Shown here piece after piece: positions 14,541 to 22,490 of a stretch of 64,000 nt of DNA. Source of the DNA: DASQFQ01 sp963811595 (GTDB lineage: Bacteria; Actinomycetota; Thermoleophilia; Solirubrobacterales; Solirubrobacteraceae); assembly GCA_963811595.1 (NCBI GenBank), contig CAWERW010000004.1:86351-150350 (forward strand), written 5' to 3'. The notes beneath the pieces were generated by a model. It had not been told where the DNA came from. It ran no database searches and saw nothing but the letters and a program-made list of their open reading frames with translations. The translations under genes and the position numbers were made by a program. Within the stretch, counting starts at the first letter, position 1, and each line of letters starts with the position of its first letter.

Positions 14541-15794
14541 TCACAGGTACCTGACAGCGATGTATGCCGTGGCGATCAGCATCGAGACGAGCGTGACGGG
14601 CAGCCCGATGCGAAGGAACTGGACGAAGCCGATCGGCCGGCCGGCGCGCGCCGCCATGCCGGCAGCGGCGACGTTCGCGGCCGCGGCCACGATCGTTGCG
14701 TTGCCGCCGAAGCACGCGCCCAGCGCCAGCGCCCACCAATAGGCGTTGTCGCCCTCGTCTCCGGCGAGCTGCTCCACGACCGGGATCATCGCCGCCGTGA
14801 ACGGGATGTTGTCCACCACGCCCGACCCGATCGCTGACACCCAGGCGATCCCGAGCAGCTCCGCGGTGCGGTCTCCCGCGGTGACCGAGCCGACGCCCTG
14901 CGCCACTTCGTCGATGGCGCCGGTCTCCTCCAGCGCGCCGACCATCACGAACAGCCCCACGAAGAAGAACAGCGTCGGCCACTCGATGCCGGCCAGCACG
15001 TCCTCGACCTTCTGGTTGGAGATCAGCAGCATTGCCGCTGCGCCCGTCAGCGCCACGGTCGCCGGCTCGATGTGCAGCGCCTGGTGGGCGAAGAAGAGCA
15101 GGATCGTCGCCACGAGGATCGGCACCGTCCGCTTGAGCTCCGGCATGTCCTCGATCGAGTCCGCCGCATCGAGCTCCATGACGCGCTGGCGCGCTTCACG
15201 GGAGACCTGCAGCTCGGATCGATAGAACGCGTACAGCCCGGCCGTCACCACCACGAACGTGAGCGCCGCGACCGGCGCCAGGTTGACGATGAACTCGACG
15301 AACGAGAGCCCGGTCGCGCCCGCGATCATGATGTTCGGCGGATCGCCGATCAGCGTCGCCGTCCCACCGATGTTCGAGACCAGGATCTCGATGATCACCA
15401 GCGGGATCGGGTCGACGTCCAGCGCGTCGGCGAGCAGGAACGTGATCGGCACCATCAGCAGCACCGTCGTCAGGTTGTCCAGGAACGCCGACAGCACCGC
15501 CGTCGTCACCGCCAAGGACAGCACCACCGCGAACGGCCGGCCCTTCGAGATCTGCCCGGCCCGGATCGCCACCCACGTGTACGCGCCCGTCGGCTCGGTC
15601 ACCCGGACCACGATCATCATCCCCACCAGCAGGCCGAGCGTGTTCCAGTCGATCGCCTCGATCGCGATCTCCTGATCGATCGTCTGCGTGAGCAGCACGA
15701 GCACCGCGCCCAGCAGCGCGACCTTCGTGCGATCGACGCGCTCGCTGGCGATGACCGCCAATGCGGCGACGAAGATGACGATCGCGAGCGCCAT
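14541..15794 (-). CDS. SLC13/NhaD-ArsB-type ion transporter, copy 2
   Basis: This is a 417-residue paralogue of the transporter at 12819-14072, the same length and about three-quarters identical by eye, with the same motifs (SNIGGTATLIGDPPNIMIAG, GVVDNIPFTAAMIPVV, LGACFGGNATIVAAAANVA). ATG at 15794 starts MALAIVIFVAALAVIASERV. It is the first gene of the three-gene operon. The two copies lie in the same orientation around a CBS-domain gene, so they arose by tandem duplication; they could act as two separate antiporters or as a heterodimer. Confidence 0.92.
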   Translation of the reverse strand: MALAIVIFVAALAVIASERVDRTKVALLGAVLVLLTQTIDQEIAIEAIDWNTLGLLVGMMIVVRVTEPTGAYTWVAIRAGQISKGRPFAVVLSLAVTTAVLSAFLDNLTTVLLMVPITFLLADALDVDPIPLVIIEILVSNIGGTATLIGDPPNIMIAGATGLSFVEFIVNLAPVAALTFVVVTAGLYAFYRSELQVSREARQRVMELDAADSIEDMPELKRTVPILVATILLFFAHQALHIEPATVALTGAAAMLLISNQKVEDVLAGIEWPTLFFFVGLFVMVGALEETGAIDEVAQGVGSVTAGDRTAELLGIAWVSAIGSGVVDNIPFTAAMIPVVEQLAGDEGDNAYWWALALGACFGGNATIVAAAANVAAAGMAARAGRPIGFVQFLRIGLPVTLVSMLIATAYIAVRYL

Positions 15795-15981
15795 GTCAGA
15801 CGCCCATCGGGGCCGAGAAGACGAGAAGTGGAGGTGAGCTCACGGGTGGGTGCGGGGTCGACGAGATGTGTCGCCGACCAGGCTTCCCGGCACGCCGCTG
15901 GCAAGCATAGTCCCTCCGGACTCCGACCTCGTGCGACGGCGGGTGCGAATCATCGCGACCACACCGTCCCTGTAGGACGAA

Positions 15982-16143
15982 GTGTGGCGGAACTCGGCCG
16001 CGACGGAGCAGATCATCGTCGAGCGACTCGTCCAGGACGGGACTGCGCCACTGAACGCGCGGGAGTGGTCCCGCCACCAGGACATCGACCTGATCGCCGC
16101 CGTCGCCATCGCGCTCGAGACCCTCGAGCCCTCAGATGGCTAG
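15982..16143 (+). CDS. Small ORF, 53 codons, unrecognised
   Basis: An open frame starting GTG encodes VWRNSAATEQIIVERLVQDG and ends in a hydrophobic helix DIDLIAAVAIALETL. Codon use is fairly GC3-biased and the protein looks foldable (two helices), but there is no good ribosome site (GGACGAA only 1-2 bases before the GTG) and no family is recognised. The surrounding 15795-16407 stretch has no other convincing gene. It could be the tail of a decayed gene. Confidence 0.25.
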   Translation: MWRNSAATEQIIVERLVQDGTAPLNAREWSRHQDIDLIAAVAIALETLEPSDG

Positions 16144-16196
16144 AGGGCAGCTCACCGGATCGAGACTGGTCCGGGTGTTCCCGGGAGGCGAGGGAG

Positions 16197-16259
16197 ATGC
16201 TGCGACCCGACGCGGGAACGGTCAGGATCGAAGGTCGCGCGCTCCACGACGACTGCTGA
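16197..16259 (+). pseudogene. Possible ABC-ATPase fragment
   Basis: MLRPDAGTVRIEGRALHDDC resembles the segment after Walker A in ABC ATPases (L-RPDAGTVRIDGRDL). Only about 16 residues match and nothing before or after continues the domain in any frame. If real it is debris of a deleted transporter gene; chance similarity cannot be excluded. Confidence 0.25.
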
Positions 16260-16407
16260 CCACGCGGCCGTGGTCGCGGCTCCAGCTCGACCGGTAGCCC
16301 CGTTCGAGCGCCGACGCGCCAACGGCTGATCCGCTCCGCCGCGTGCAGCGCCATAGCGCGTGAGGGGCGTGCCTTGGCGCGCCCGGATGCGGGAGCAAGG
16401 AGCACGG

Positions 16408-17223
16408 ATGTCAGAGGTCAACAACCACCTCTTCGAGACGATCGACCAGCAGCACTCGCATGAGTCTGCGCACACGCGGCGAACGCTGGTGAAGACGACC
16501 GCGGCGGCGCTCGGCTCGATGGGCCTGCTCGGCTACGCGTCGGGCGATGCCTTCGGCGCGGTGCGGACGAGCTCCGAGAACTCGGTCGCGAACATCACGA
16601 CCGTCGCCGCGACCGCCGAGGTGCTGGCGACGATCGTCAACACCGTCGGTCCCGAGAAGCTCGGCGACCGCCTGGACGCGACGACGCGGCGCAACATCCG
16701 CGCGGCCGCGCAGCAGGAGAAGAATCACTACGAGCTGCTCACGTCGAGCGCCGTCGGCGGCAAGCCGGCCACGACCTCGATCCATGTGCCCGACGAGGTC
16801 TTCTCCTCGCCCGAGGCGCTGCTGACCACGCTCGCCGTCGGCGACCAGGTCTTCATCAACGCCTACCTGCTCGCGAACACGGTGTTCGCGCGCCAGGGCA
16901 CGCTGAAGGGCTCGCAGTTCGCCCGCTACACCGCCGAGATCATGGCCACCGAGGCCGTGCACCGCGCGCTCGCGCTGCAGTCGCTCGGCAAGCTCGGCAA
17001 CGACCGCGTCTACGCGAAGTTCGCGCAGCGCGAGGCCGTCACCGGCCTGCCCACCACCGGCGCGCCGGGCTTCTACAAGATCCTCGAGGCGGTGACCGTG
17101 CTCGAGTCCGCCGGCTTCGGCTTCGGCAAGGCCGGCAGCAAGCCGGGCCAGATGTACAGCTACGCCGAGGTCTCGGCCCGCACCCCGAGCGATCCCGACG
17201 TCAACACGATCGCGATCAACTAG
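16408..17223 (+). CDS. Secreted ferritin-like domain protein
   Basis: This 271-residue protein has an N-terminal twin-arginine signal (HTRRTLVKTTAAALGSMGLL, residues 22-41, ending near AFGA) followed by a ferritin-like four-helix domain of the Ferritin_2/DUF type: NITTVAATAEVLATIVNTVG, AAQQEKNHYELLTS with the E-x-x-H pair, VGDQVFINAYLLANTVFA, and AEIMATEAVHRALALQSLGK with a second E-x-x-H. The paired glutamate/histidine motifs suggest a di-metal site. ATG 16408 has AAGGAG five bases upstream. The protein would act outside the membrane; iron binding or oxidative protection is inferred from the fold. The gene is monocistronic, convergent with the glycosyltransferase operon. Confidence 0.88.
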   Translation: MSEVNNHLFETIDQQHSHESAHTRRTLVKTTAAALGSMGLLGYASGDAFGAVRTSSENSVANITTVAATAEVLATIVNTVGPEKLGDRLDATTRRNIRAAAQQEKNHYELLTSSAVGGKPATTSIHVPDEVFSSPEALLTTLAVGDQVFINAYLLANTVFARQGTLKGSQFARYTAEIMATEAVHRALALQSLGKLGNDRVYAKFAQREAVTGLPTTGAPGFYKILEAVTVLESAGFGFGKAGSKPGQMYSYAEVSARTPSDPDVNTIAIN

Positions 17224-17253
17224 CCAGGCCGCATCGCCGTCCGGCCCTCCTCC

Positions 17254-18534
17254 TCACCAGCCGGTGGCGAGGAGGTGCTGGACGGCGAGCGCGACCGCGA
17301 CCTGGAGGACCAGCCCGCGGCGCCGCCAGCCCTCGGGCAGGAGCGCGCAGCTGAGCAGGATCCAGGGGATGAACGGGAGCCAGATCCGCTCGACCTCCGC
17401 CTTGCTCATCTGCGTGGCGTCGGCGACCAGCACCGAGGCGAAGCCTGCCGCCGCGAGCGCGGCGACCGCGCTGCGCGGCCCGCGCGCGAGCTGGGCGAGG
17501 CCGGCGCCGGCGAGCGGTCCCGCGCTGATGGCGAGCGCGGCGAGGCCGCCCCAGGTCCAGTAGCTCGCGGGGCGCCTTCCACCGACGCCCTCGAGGTAGC
17601 GCTCGCGGAGGACCGGCAGCGCCTCGAGGTAGGAGAACCCGAGCGCCGCGAAGGCGCCGATGACCGCGAGCGCGGCGATCGCGGCGATCGGCAGGGACGG
17701 CCACCAGCGGCCCGACGCGACGACCGTGAGCGCCAGGATCCCGAGCAGTACGAGACCGTAGGAGAGCATCGCGCACGCCCCCAGCAGCAGCCCGGCCGCG
17801 ACCGCCCAGGCCGCGCTGCGTCGCGCCCCCGCCAGGGCCAGCGCGGCGAGCCCCCACGCGGCGACGGCCGCGAACATCGCGTCGGCGGAGACGGCCTGCC
17901 AGACCGCAGCCGGGGCGAAGACGAGGAACGGCGCGGCCCGCCGCGCGTTCGCCTCGTCACCGAGCGTCCGCACGGTGAGCAGCACCGCGACCGCGGTCGT
18001 GGCCGCGATCACGGTCACGACCATCCCGGCCGCGAGGCCGCCGCCGAGTCCGACGCGGTCGAGGCCGACGAAGAAGAGCAGCGCGCCCGGCGGGTGGCCC
18101 GCGACGTGCACCGCCCAGTTCGGCTTCGGCGCCGACGAGTAGGGGATCCGGCTGACGAACTCCTGCAGCAGCTGATGGACGTCGGTGACGTTGCGCGCGG
18201 TGCGCAGGTACTCGTAGGGCGTCCCGAGGATGTGGCCGATCCCGTCGGCCCCGTCGACGAGGGCGAGCGAGAGCATCCACGCGAGCCCGGCGGCGAACAC
18301 GGCGGCGAGCAGTGCCCGCCACGGCAGCCGCTGCGAGAGGTCGGCGGCGTAGCGCGCCGCGAGGAGCGCGAGCACGAGCGCGGGGACCGTGCCGGCGCCG
18401 ACGCGGGGGTCCCACTCGGCGTGCAGCGGCGGGAAGGATCTGACCCGCACGTTCCAGCCGGTGAGGGCGGGCACGGCCATCGCCGCCGCGACGAGGGCCA
18501 GCGCGACGGCGAGCCCTCGTGCCGCGACCGTCAC
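17254..18534 (-). CDS. Multi-spanning membrane protein, GT-C glycosyltransferase-like
   Basis: This 426-residue protein has about 10-11 predicted membrane helices. The loop PNWAVHVAGHPPGALLFFVG (about residues 140-160) resembles the conserved extracytoplasmic loop of polyprenyl-phosphate-sugar-dependent GT-C enzymes (GHPP-GALL), and the C-terminal half has VERIWLPFIPWILLS. It would transfer a sugar from a lipid carrier outside the membrane. GTG at 18534 overlaps the stop of the epimerase gene by 4 bases, so the two are co-transcribed. The exact family could not be fixed; a pure polytopic membrane protein of unknown role is the alternative. Confidence 0.75.
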   Translation of the reverse strand: MTVAARGLAVALALVAAAMAVPALTGWNVRVRSFPPLHAEWDPRVGAGTVPALVLALLAARYAADLSQRLPWRALLAAVFAAGLAWMLSLALVDGADGIGHILGTPYEYLRTARNVTDVHQLLQEFVSRIPYSSAPKPNWAVHVAGHPPGALLFFVGLDRVGLGGGLAAGMVVTVIAATTAVAVLLTVRTLGDEANARRAAPFLVFAPAAVWQAVSADAMFAAVAAWGLAALALAGARRSAAWAVAAGLLLGACAMLSYGLVLLGILALTVVASGRWWPSLPIAAIAALAVIGAFAALGFSYLEALPVLRERYLEGVGGRRPASYWTWGGLAALAISAGPLAGAGLAQLARGPRSAVAALAAAGFASVLVADATQMSKAEVERIWLPFIPWILLSCALLPEGWRRRGLVLQVAVALAVQHLLATGW

Positions 18535-19583
18535 GAGGCGCGCAGCGGGGCGCGCGCGAACTCGCGCATCCCGGCCGCGAAGTCCTCGCCGGCGCGGAAG
18601 CCGAGGGTCTCGGCGGCGCGATCGGCCGACGCGACGATGTGGCGGACGTCGCCGCCGCGCCAGTCCCCCGTGACCACGGGCCGGGGTGCGCCGTCGAACG
18701 CGTCGGCGAGCGCCTCGGCCATGTCGAGCACGGTGCGCGGCGTGCCGCTGGCGACGTTGAACGCGCCGGGAACGGGCTCGGGAGCGAGCAGCGCGCGCAG
18801 GTTGGCGCGCGCGACGTCGCGCACGTGCACGAAGTCGCGGCGCTGGCCGCCGTCCTCGAACACGCGCGGCGGGTCGCCGGCCTCGAGCGCGCTGCGGAAG
18901 ATGCTCGCCACCCCCGCGTACGGGGTGTCCCGCGGCATGCGCGGCCCGTACACGTTGTGGTAGCGCAGGGCGGTCACCGGCACCCCGGTCTCGCGCGAGA
19001 ACGCGGCGCACAGGTGCTCCTGGGCCACCTTGGTGGCGGCGTAGACGCTGCGCGGATCGAGCGGCGCGTCCTCGTCGACCGTCCCGGGCGCGAGCGCGTC
19101 GCCGCAGACCGGGCACGGCGGCTCGAAGCCGCCCGCCTCCAACGTCTCCCGCCGACGCGGCCCCGGCCGCACGGCGCCATGGCGCGGGCAGCGATAGCTG
19201 CCCTCCCCGTAGACGACCATGCTCGACGCCAGCACGATCCGGCCGTCGAAAACCGAGCCCGCGAGCGCGCGCAGCAGGACGGCGGTCGCGAGGTCGTTGT
19301 GGCCGACGTAGTCGGCGATGTCGCGGATGTCCGCGCCGAGCCCGACCATCGACGCCTGGTGGCAGACCGCGTCCACGCCGGTGACCGCGCGCTCGGCCAC
19401 CGCGGCCTCGCGCAGGTCGCCCTCGATCCACTCGGCGGCGGGGTTGAGGTAGTCCGGGCGAGCACCGTGCGCGACGGGAAGCAGCGCGTCGACCGCGCGC
19501 ACGGCGTGCCCCTGCTCGACGAGGGCGTCGACGACGTGCGATCCGATGAACCCGGCGGCGCCGGTGACGAGCACGACGGTCAT
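18531..19583 (-). CDS. NAD-dependent nucleotide-sugar epimerase, dTDP-rhamnose 4-epimerase-like
   Basis: This 350-residue extended short-chain dehydrogenase has LVTGAAGFIGSHVVDAL (NAD-binding, residues 4-20), SSMVVYGEG, and the catalytic YAATK motif. Between the SSMVVYGEG strand and YAATK it has an insert with cysteines (YRCPRHGAVRPG, then CPVCGDAL) that looks like a small zinc-binding unit; this insert is known in epimerases such as dTDP-L-rhamnose 4-epimerase. The C-terminal part has RYHNVYGPRMPRDTPYAGV and QRRDFVHVRDVARAN. ATG 19583 has a GAGAGG site. It supplies an activated sugar, probably for the glycosyltransferases around it. Confidence 0.88.
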   Translation of the reverse strand: MTVVLVTGAAGFIGSHVVDALVEQGHAVRAVDALLPVAHGARPDYLNPAAEWIEGDLREAAVAERAVTGVDAVCHQASMVGLGADIRDIADYVGHNDLATAVLLRALAGSVFDGRIVLASSMVVYGEGSYRCPRHGAVRPGPRRRETLEAGGFEPPCPVCGDALAPGTVDEDAPLDPRSVYAATKVAQEHLCAAFSRETGVPVTALRYHNVYGPRMPRDTPYAGVASIFRSALEAGDPPRVFEDGGQRRDFVHVRDVARANLRALLAPEPVPGAFNVASGTPRTVLDMAEALADAFDGAPRPVVTGDWRGGDVRHIVASADRAAETLGFRAGEDFAAGMREFARAPLRAS

Positions 19584-19622
19584 GTAAGCCTCTCGCAAGA
19601 TGCCGGGGTTAGCGTCGCCGGC

Positions 19623-20264
19623 GTGCGCCAGGTCATCCTGCCGGTCCTGAACGAGCGCGAAGCGCTGCCGTGGGTGCTCGAGCGCATGCCGGCGGGGTAC
19701 GAGCCGATCGTCGTCGACAACGGCTCGACCGACGGCTCCGGCGAGCTCGCCGCCAGGCTCGGCGCCCAGGTCGTGCACGAGCCGCAGCCGGGCTTCGGCG
19801 CCGCGTGCTTCGCCGGGCTCGGCGCCGCCCGCGCCGAGGTCGTGTGCTTCATGGACTGCGATGCGTCCTTCGACCCGCGCGAGCTGCCGCGGGTGGCCGA
19901 CCCGGTCGACGCGGGCGTCGCGGAGCTCGTGCTGGGGGCCCGCCGGCCGCAGCCCGGGGCGTGGCCGCTGCACGCGCGCGTGGCAAACCGGGCGCTGACC
20001 GCGGAGCTCCGCCGCCGCACCGGCGTCGGCCTGCGCGACCTCGGCCCGATGCGCGCGGCGCGCCGGGAGGCGCTGCTCGGCCTCGGGCTGCTCGACCGGC
20101 GGTTCGGCTGGCCGCTCGAGATGGTGGTGCGCGCGGAGGCGGCCGGGTGGCGCATCGAGGAGGTCGACGTGACGTACCTCCGCCGGGCCGGGCGCTCGAA
20201 GGTCACCGGCACGGTGCGCGGCACCCTGCGCACCGTGCGCGACATGGCAGCGGCGCTGGCGTGA
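19623..20264 (+). CDS. Family 2 glycosyltransferase
   Basis: This 213-residue GT2 (GT-A fold) enzyme has the N-terminal VILPVLNEREALPWVLERMP, the nucleotide-binding IVVDNGSTDGS, a D-x-D-type motif CFMDCDASFD, and the acceptor region LRDLGPMRAARREALLGL with RFGWPLEMVVRAEAAGW. It has no C-terminal membrane anchor, unlike dolichol-phosphate-mannose synthases. GTG 19623 has no ribosome site; TAGCGT lies 7 bases upstream, matching the leaderless pattern. It overlaps the DUF2064 gene by 4 bases and is divergent from the epimerase gene. This GT2/DUF2064 pair is a common combination whose product is not established. Confidence 0.9.
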   Translation: MRQVILPVLNEREALPWVLERMPAGYEPIVVDNGSTDGSGELAARLGAQVVHEPQPGFGAACFAGLGAARAEVVCFMDCDASFDPRELPRVADPVDAGVAELVLGARRPQPGAWPLHARVANRALTAELRRRTGVGLRDLGPMRAARREALLGLGLLDRRFGWPLEMVVRAEAAGWRIEEVDVTYLRRAGRSKVTGTVRGTLRTVRDMAAALA

Positions 20265-20941
20265 ACGCGACGCTGATCGTCATCGCCAAGGCCCCTGTGC
20301 CCGGCCGGGTCAAGACGCGGCTGACGCCTCCCCTGCGCCCGGCCGACGCGGCCGTGCTGGCCCGCGCGGCGCTCGAGGACACGCTCGCCGCGGTCGCCGC
20401 GTCGAGGCTGGCGAGCCGCCGCGTGGTCGCGCTCGACGGTGATCCCGACGGCTGGCTGCCCGACGGGTTCGAGCTCGTCGCGCAGCACGGCGGCGGCCTC
20501 GCGCGCCGGCTGGCCGGAGCCTTCGAGGACGTCGGCGGCCCGGCACTGCTGATCGGCATGGACACGCCCCAGGTCACGCCCGGGCTGCTCGACGCCGGCC
20601 TCGCCGCGCTCGCGGACGGCGCCGACGCGGTGTTCGGGGCCGCGAGCGACGGCGGCTACTGGGCGATCGGGCTGGCGCGCCCCGACCCGCGCGTGTTCGA
20701 CGGCGTCCCGATGAGCGAGCCGCACACCGGCGCGGTGCAGCTCGAGCGGCTGAGGACGCTGGGACTCGAGACGCGTCACCTCCCCTCCCTCCGCGACGTC
20801 GACACGTTCGAGGACGCGGGTGCCGTCGCCGCCGCCGTTCCGCGCGGGGGCTTCGCGGCCGCGCTGCGCGATCTCGCCACGCAGAGCACCGCCGACGCGG
20901 CGAACAGCGCGCCGCTGATCAGCAGCCAGCGCGCGAGGTAG
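20261..20941 (+). CDS. DUF2064/TIGR04282 nucleotidyl- or glycosyltransferase-like protein
   Basis: This 226-residue protein of the DUF2064 family, a GT-A-like fold, starts LIVIAKAPVPGRVKTRLTPP, the family hallmark, followed by LLIGMDTPQVTPGLLDAGL (D-x-P) and the AVFGAASDGGYWAIGL motif. In databases the family is often labelled as arsenosugar glycosyltransferase; no arsenic genes other than possible distant ones are seen here, so that label should not be taken literally. The GTG overlaps the GT2 stop by 4 bases. Its last 55 codons run antisense to the 3' end of the membrane protein gene at 20776-21282. Confidence 0.88.
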   Translation: MNATLIVIAKAPVPGRVKTRLTPPLRPADAAVLARAALEDTLAAVAASRLASRRVVALDGDPDGWLPDGFELVAQHGGGLARRLAGAFEDVGGPALLIGMDTPQVTPGLLDAGLAALADGADAVFGAASDGGYWAIGLARPDPRVFDGVPMSEPHTGAVQLERLRTLGLETRHLPSLRDVDTFEDAGAVAAAVPRGGFAAALRDLATQSTADAANSAPLISSQRAR

Positions 20942-21282
20942 TCCGGCGCGGGCGTCCCGCTGACCTGCTCGAGCTTGGCGGTGCTGCGGCCGAGGATCAG
21001 CGGGAAGTACACGAGCAGCAGCAGCCCGGAGAGACCGGCCGGGACGCGCACGTAGTTGATGGCGCCGCCCGCCGCCCGCTGCGCGACCCGGTCGAGCGCG
21101 GAGTAGGCGGGCAGCAGGACGAGGTCGTGGAGGATCACGGCCGCGACGAACCAGAGGAGCAGGTTGCCGGCGGCGCGGACGTCGACGAGCTGCAGCAGCG
21201 CGAAGCCGGCCAGGGCGAACGCGGCCAGGTGGGCGAGCGCGTGAAGCGGCGACGCGCCGTAGCGGCGGCGGAAGCCGCTCAT
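20776..21282 (-). CDS. Small membrane protein with four predicted helices
   Basis: This 168-residue protein starts MSGFRRRYGASPLHALAHLA. It has hydrophobic segments at about residues 18-35, 42-62, 80-100 and 115-135 and a polar tail. No family could be named. The ATG at 21282 overlaps the stop of the molybdoenzyme gene by 4 bases, so it is the third gene of the methyltransferase-oxidoreductase operon and might serve it as a membrane partner. The final 55 codons overlap the convergent DUF2064 gene by 166 bases; the low-complexity C-terminus (residues from about 138) may be a readthrough extension with no function of its own. Confidence 0.7.
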   Translation of the reverse strand: MSGFRRRYGASPLHALAHLAAFALAGFALLQLVDVRAAGNLLLWFVAAVILHDLVLLPAYSALDRVAQRAAGGAINYVRVPAGLSGLLLLVYFPLILGRSTAKLEQVSGTPAPDYLARWLLISGALFAASAVLCVARSRSAAAKPPRGTAAATAPASSNVSTSRREGR

Positions 21283-22490
21283 GCCACGCCCTTGAACGTC
21301 AGCGCGCCCACCCACTTCGTGTTGTGTACGCCGGGCAGTGCGGGCACGATCACGCGCGCCGGGAAGCCGTGGTCGGGCGAGAGGTCCGCGCCGTTGACCT
21401 TCAGCGCCAGCAGCGAGCGCTCGTCGCCGAACTGGGTCGCGGTCAGCGTCGCCTGCCGGAACGAGCCGTCGCGCTGGAGCGACTCGACGAGCAGCTCGCC
21501 CGCCCCGCGGGCGCCGACCGCCTCGGCCAGGCTCGCCAGCGGCACGCCGGTCCAGCGCTGCGTGGTCGTCCAGCCCTCGACGCAGGCGATCGGCAGCTTC
21601 TCCGTGCTCTGCTCCATGGCGAGCAGGTCGGCACGGCTGAGCCGCAGCTCGCGCTCGCCCGCGCGTACAGCGAGCCGGTAGCCGTCGCCGGTCATCGCGG
21701 GCGTGACCCCCGCGACCCGGGCGGTCTTGTTGACCTGGAAGCCGTTCGGCCCGGGTCCCGGATCCCCGCTCCGCGGCGCGAGCAGCGAGAGCCTGCGCAG
21801 CGGGCCGCCGATCGTCTCGCCGGCGTTGGCGAGCAGGAGCAGCGCCGAGCCCGCGCCCACGAAGCCCAGCAGGCCGCGCCGGCTCATGGTCGGCGCGGCG
21901 GGGGCGGGCGCCACGAGGTCGTCGCGCACCGCGCGATCGCGGTAGGCGCGGACCATCACGGGCAGCTTCACCACGATGTGGACGGCCAGGGCCGCGACGA
22001 AGACGACGCCGCCGTAGTAGTGGGCGACGACGAAGCTGAAGTTGAACGCGTAGTAGTTCTGCGCGTTGGCGACGCCGGTGGCGAACTCGAACACCGCGCT
22101 GGCCACCAGCAGGCCGATCGACGCGCGCTCGATCGCCTGCGCGGGCGAGGCGACGGGCGGCCAGATGAACAGCCGCGGGATCACCGACCACAGCTTCGCC
22201 AGCAGCAGCGGCACGGTGGCGAGGCCGACGTTGACGTGCAGTCCCTGGGTCAGGCCGTAGAGCCAGGCCGGGGCCGTCGGCCAGCCGATCCCGAGCGGGA
22301 TGTCGCGACCGGGGTCGACGATGGCGTTGCTCCCCACGCCCGGCTCGTAGGCCGCATGCGAGAGGAAGCCGGTGAGGGCCACGACGGTCACGCCGCCCAG
22401 GAGCAGCGTGCCGAGCAGCGTCGTCAGCCACGGCCCCCGCAGCGGGCTGCGCCAGAACTCCGGGCGGAACGGGCCGGGTGGCCGCCTCAT
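21279..22490 (-). CDS. Membrane cytochrome b domain fused to sulfite-oxidase-type molybdopterin oxidoreductase
   Basis: This 403-residue two-domain protein has residues 1-185 forming about four membrane helices, with histidines at 45, 85, 157 and 171 placed as possible haem b ligands (GFLSHAAY, GLTQGLHVNV, VAHYYGGVVF, AVHIVV). Residues 202-222 are a twin-arginine motif plus a fifth hydrophobic segment (MSRRGLLGFVGAGSALLLL). Residues 250-403 hold the molybdopterin domain of the YedY/sulfite oxidase type with the metal-ligand cysteine Cys303 in ACVEGW and the segment LKVNGADLSPDHGFPARVIV. The catalytic domain would lie outside the membrane and pass electrons to the haem domain. Substrate unknown. 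It overlaps the genes on both sides by 4 bases. Confidence 0.85.
   Translation of the reverse strand: MRRPPGPFRPEFWRSPLRGPWLTTLLGTLLLGGVTVVALTGFLSHAAYEPGVGSNAIVDPGRDIPLGIGWPTAPAWLYGLTQGLHVNVGLATVPLLLAKLWSVIPRLFIWPPVASPAQAIERASIGLLVASAVFEFATGVANAQNYYAFNFSFVVAHYYGGVVFVAALAVHIVVKLPVMVRAYRDRAVRDDLVAPAPAAPTMSRRGLLGFVGAGSALLLLANAGETIGGPLRRLSLLAPRSGDPGPGPNGFQVNKTARVAGVTPAMTGDGYRLAVRAGERELRLSRADLLAMEQSTEKLPIACVEGWTTTQRWTGVPLASLAEAVGARGAGELLVESLQRDGSFRQATLTATQFGDERSLLALKVNGADLSPDHGFPARVIVPALPGVHNTKWVGALTFKGVA

Noticed and set aside
15795..16407. Possible tRNA or small RNA in the longest gene-poor gap
   Set aside because: No cloverleaf-like set of stems with a TTCGA loop or CCA end could be traced on either strand; only weak small frames are present.
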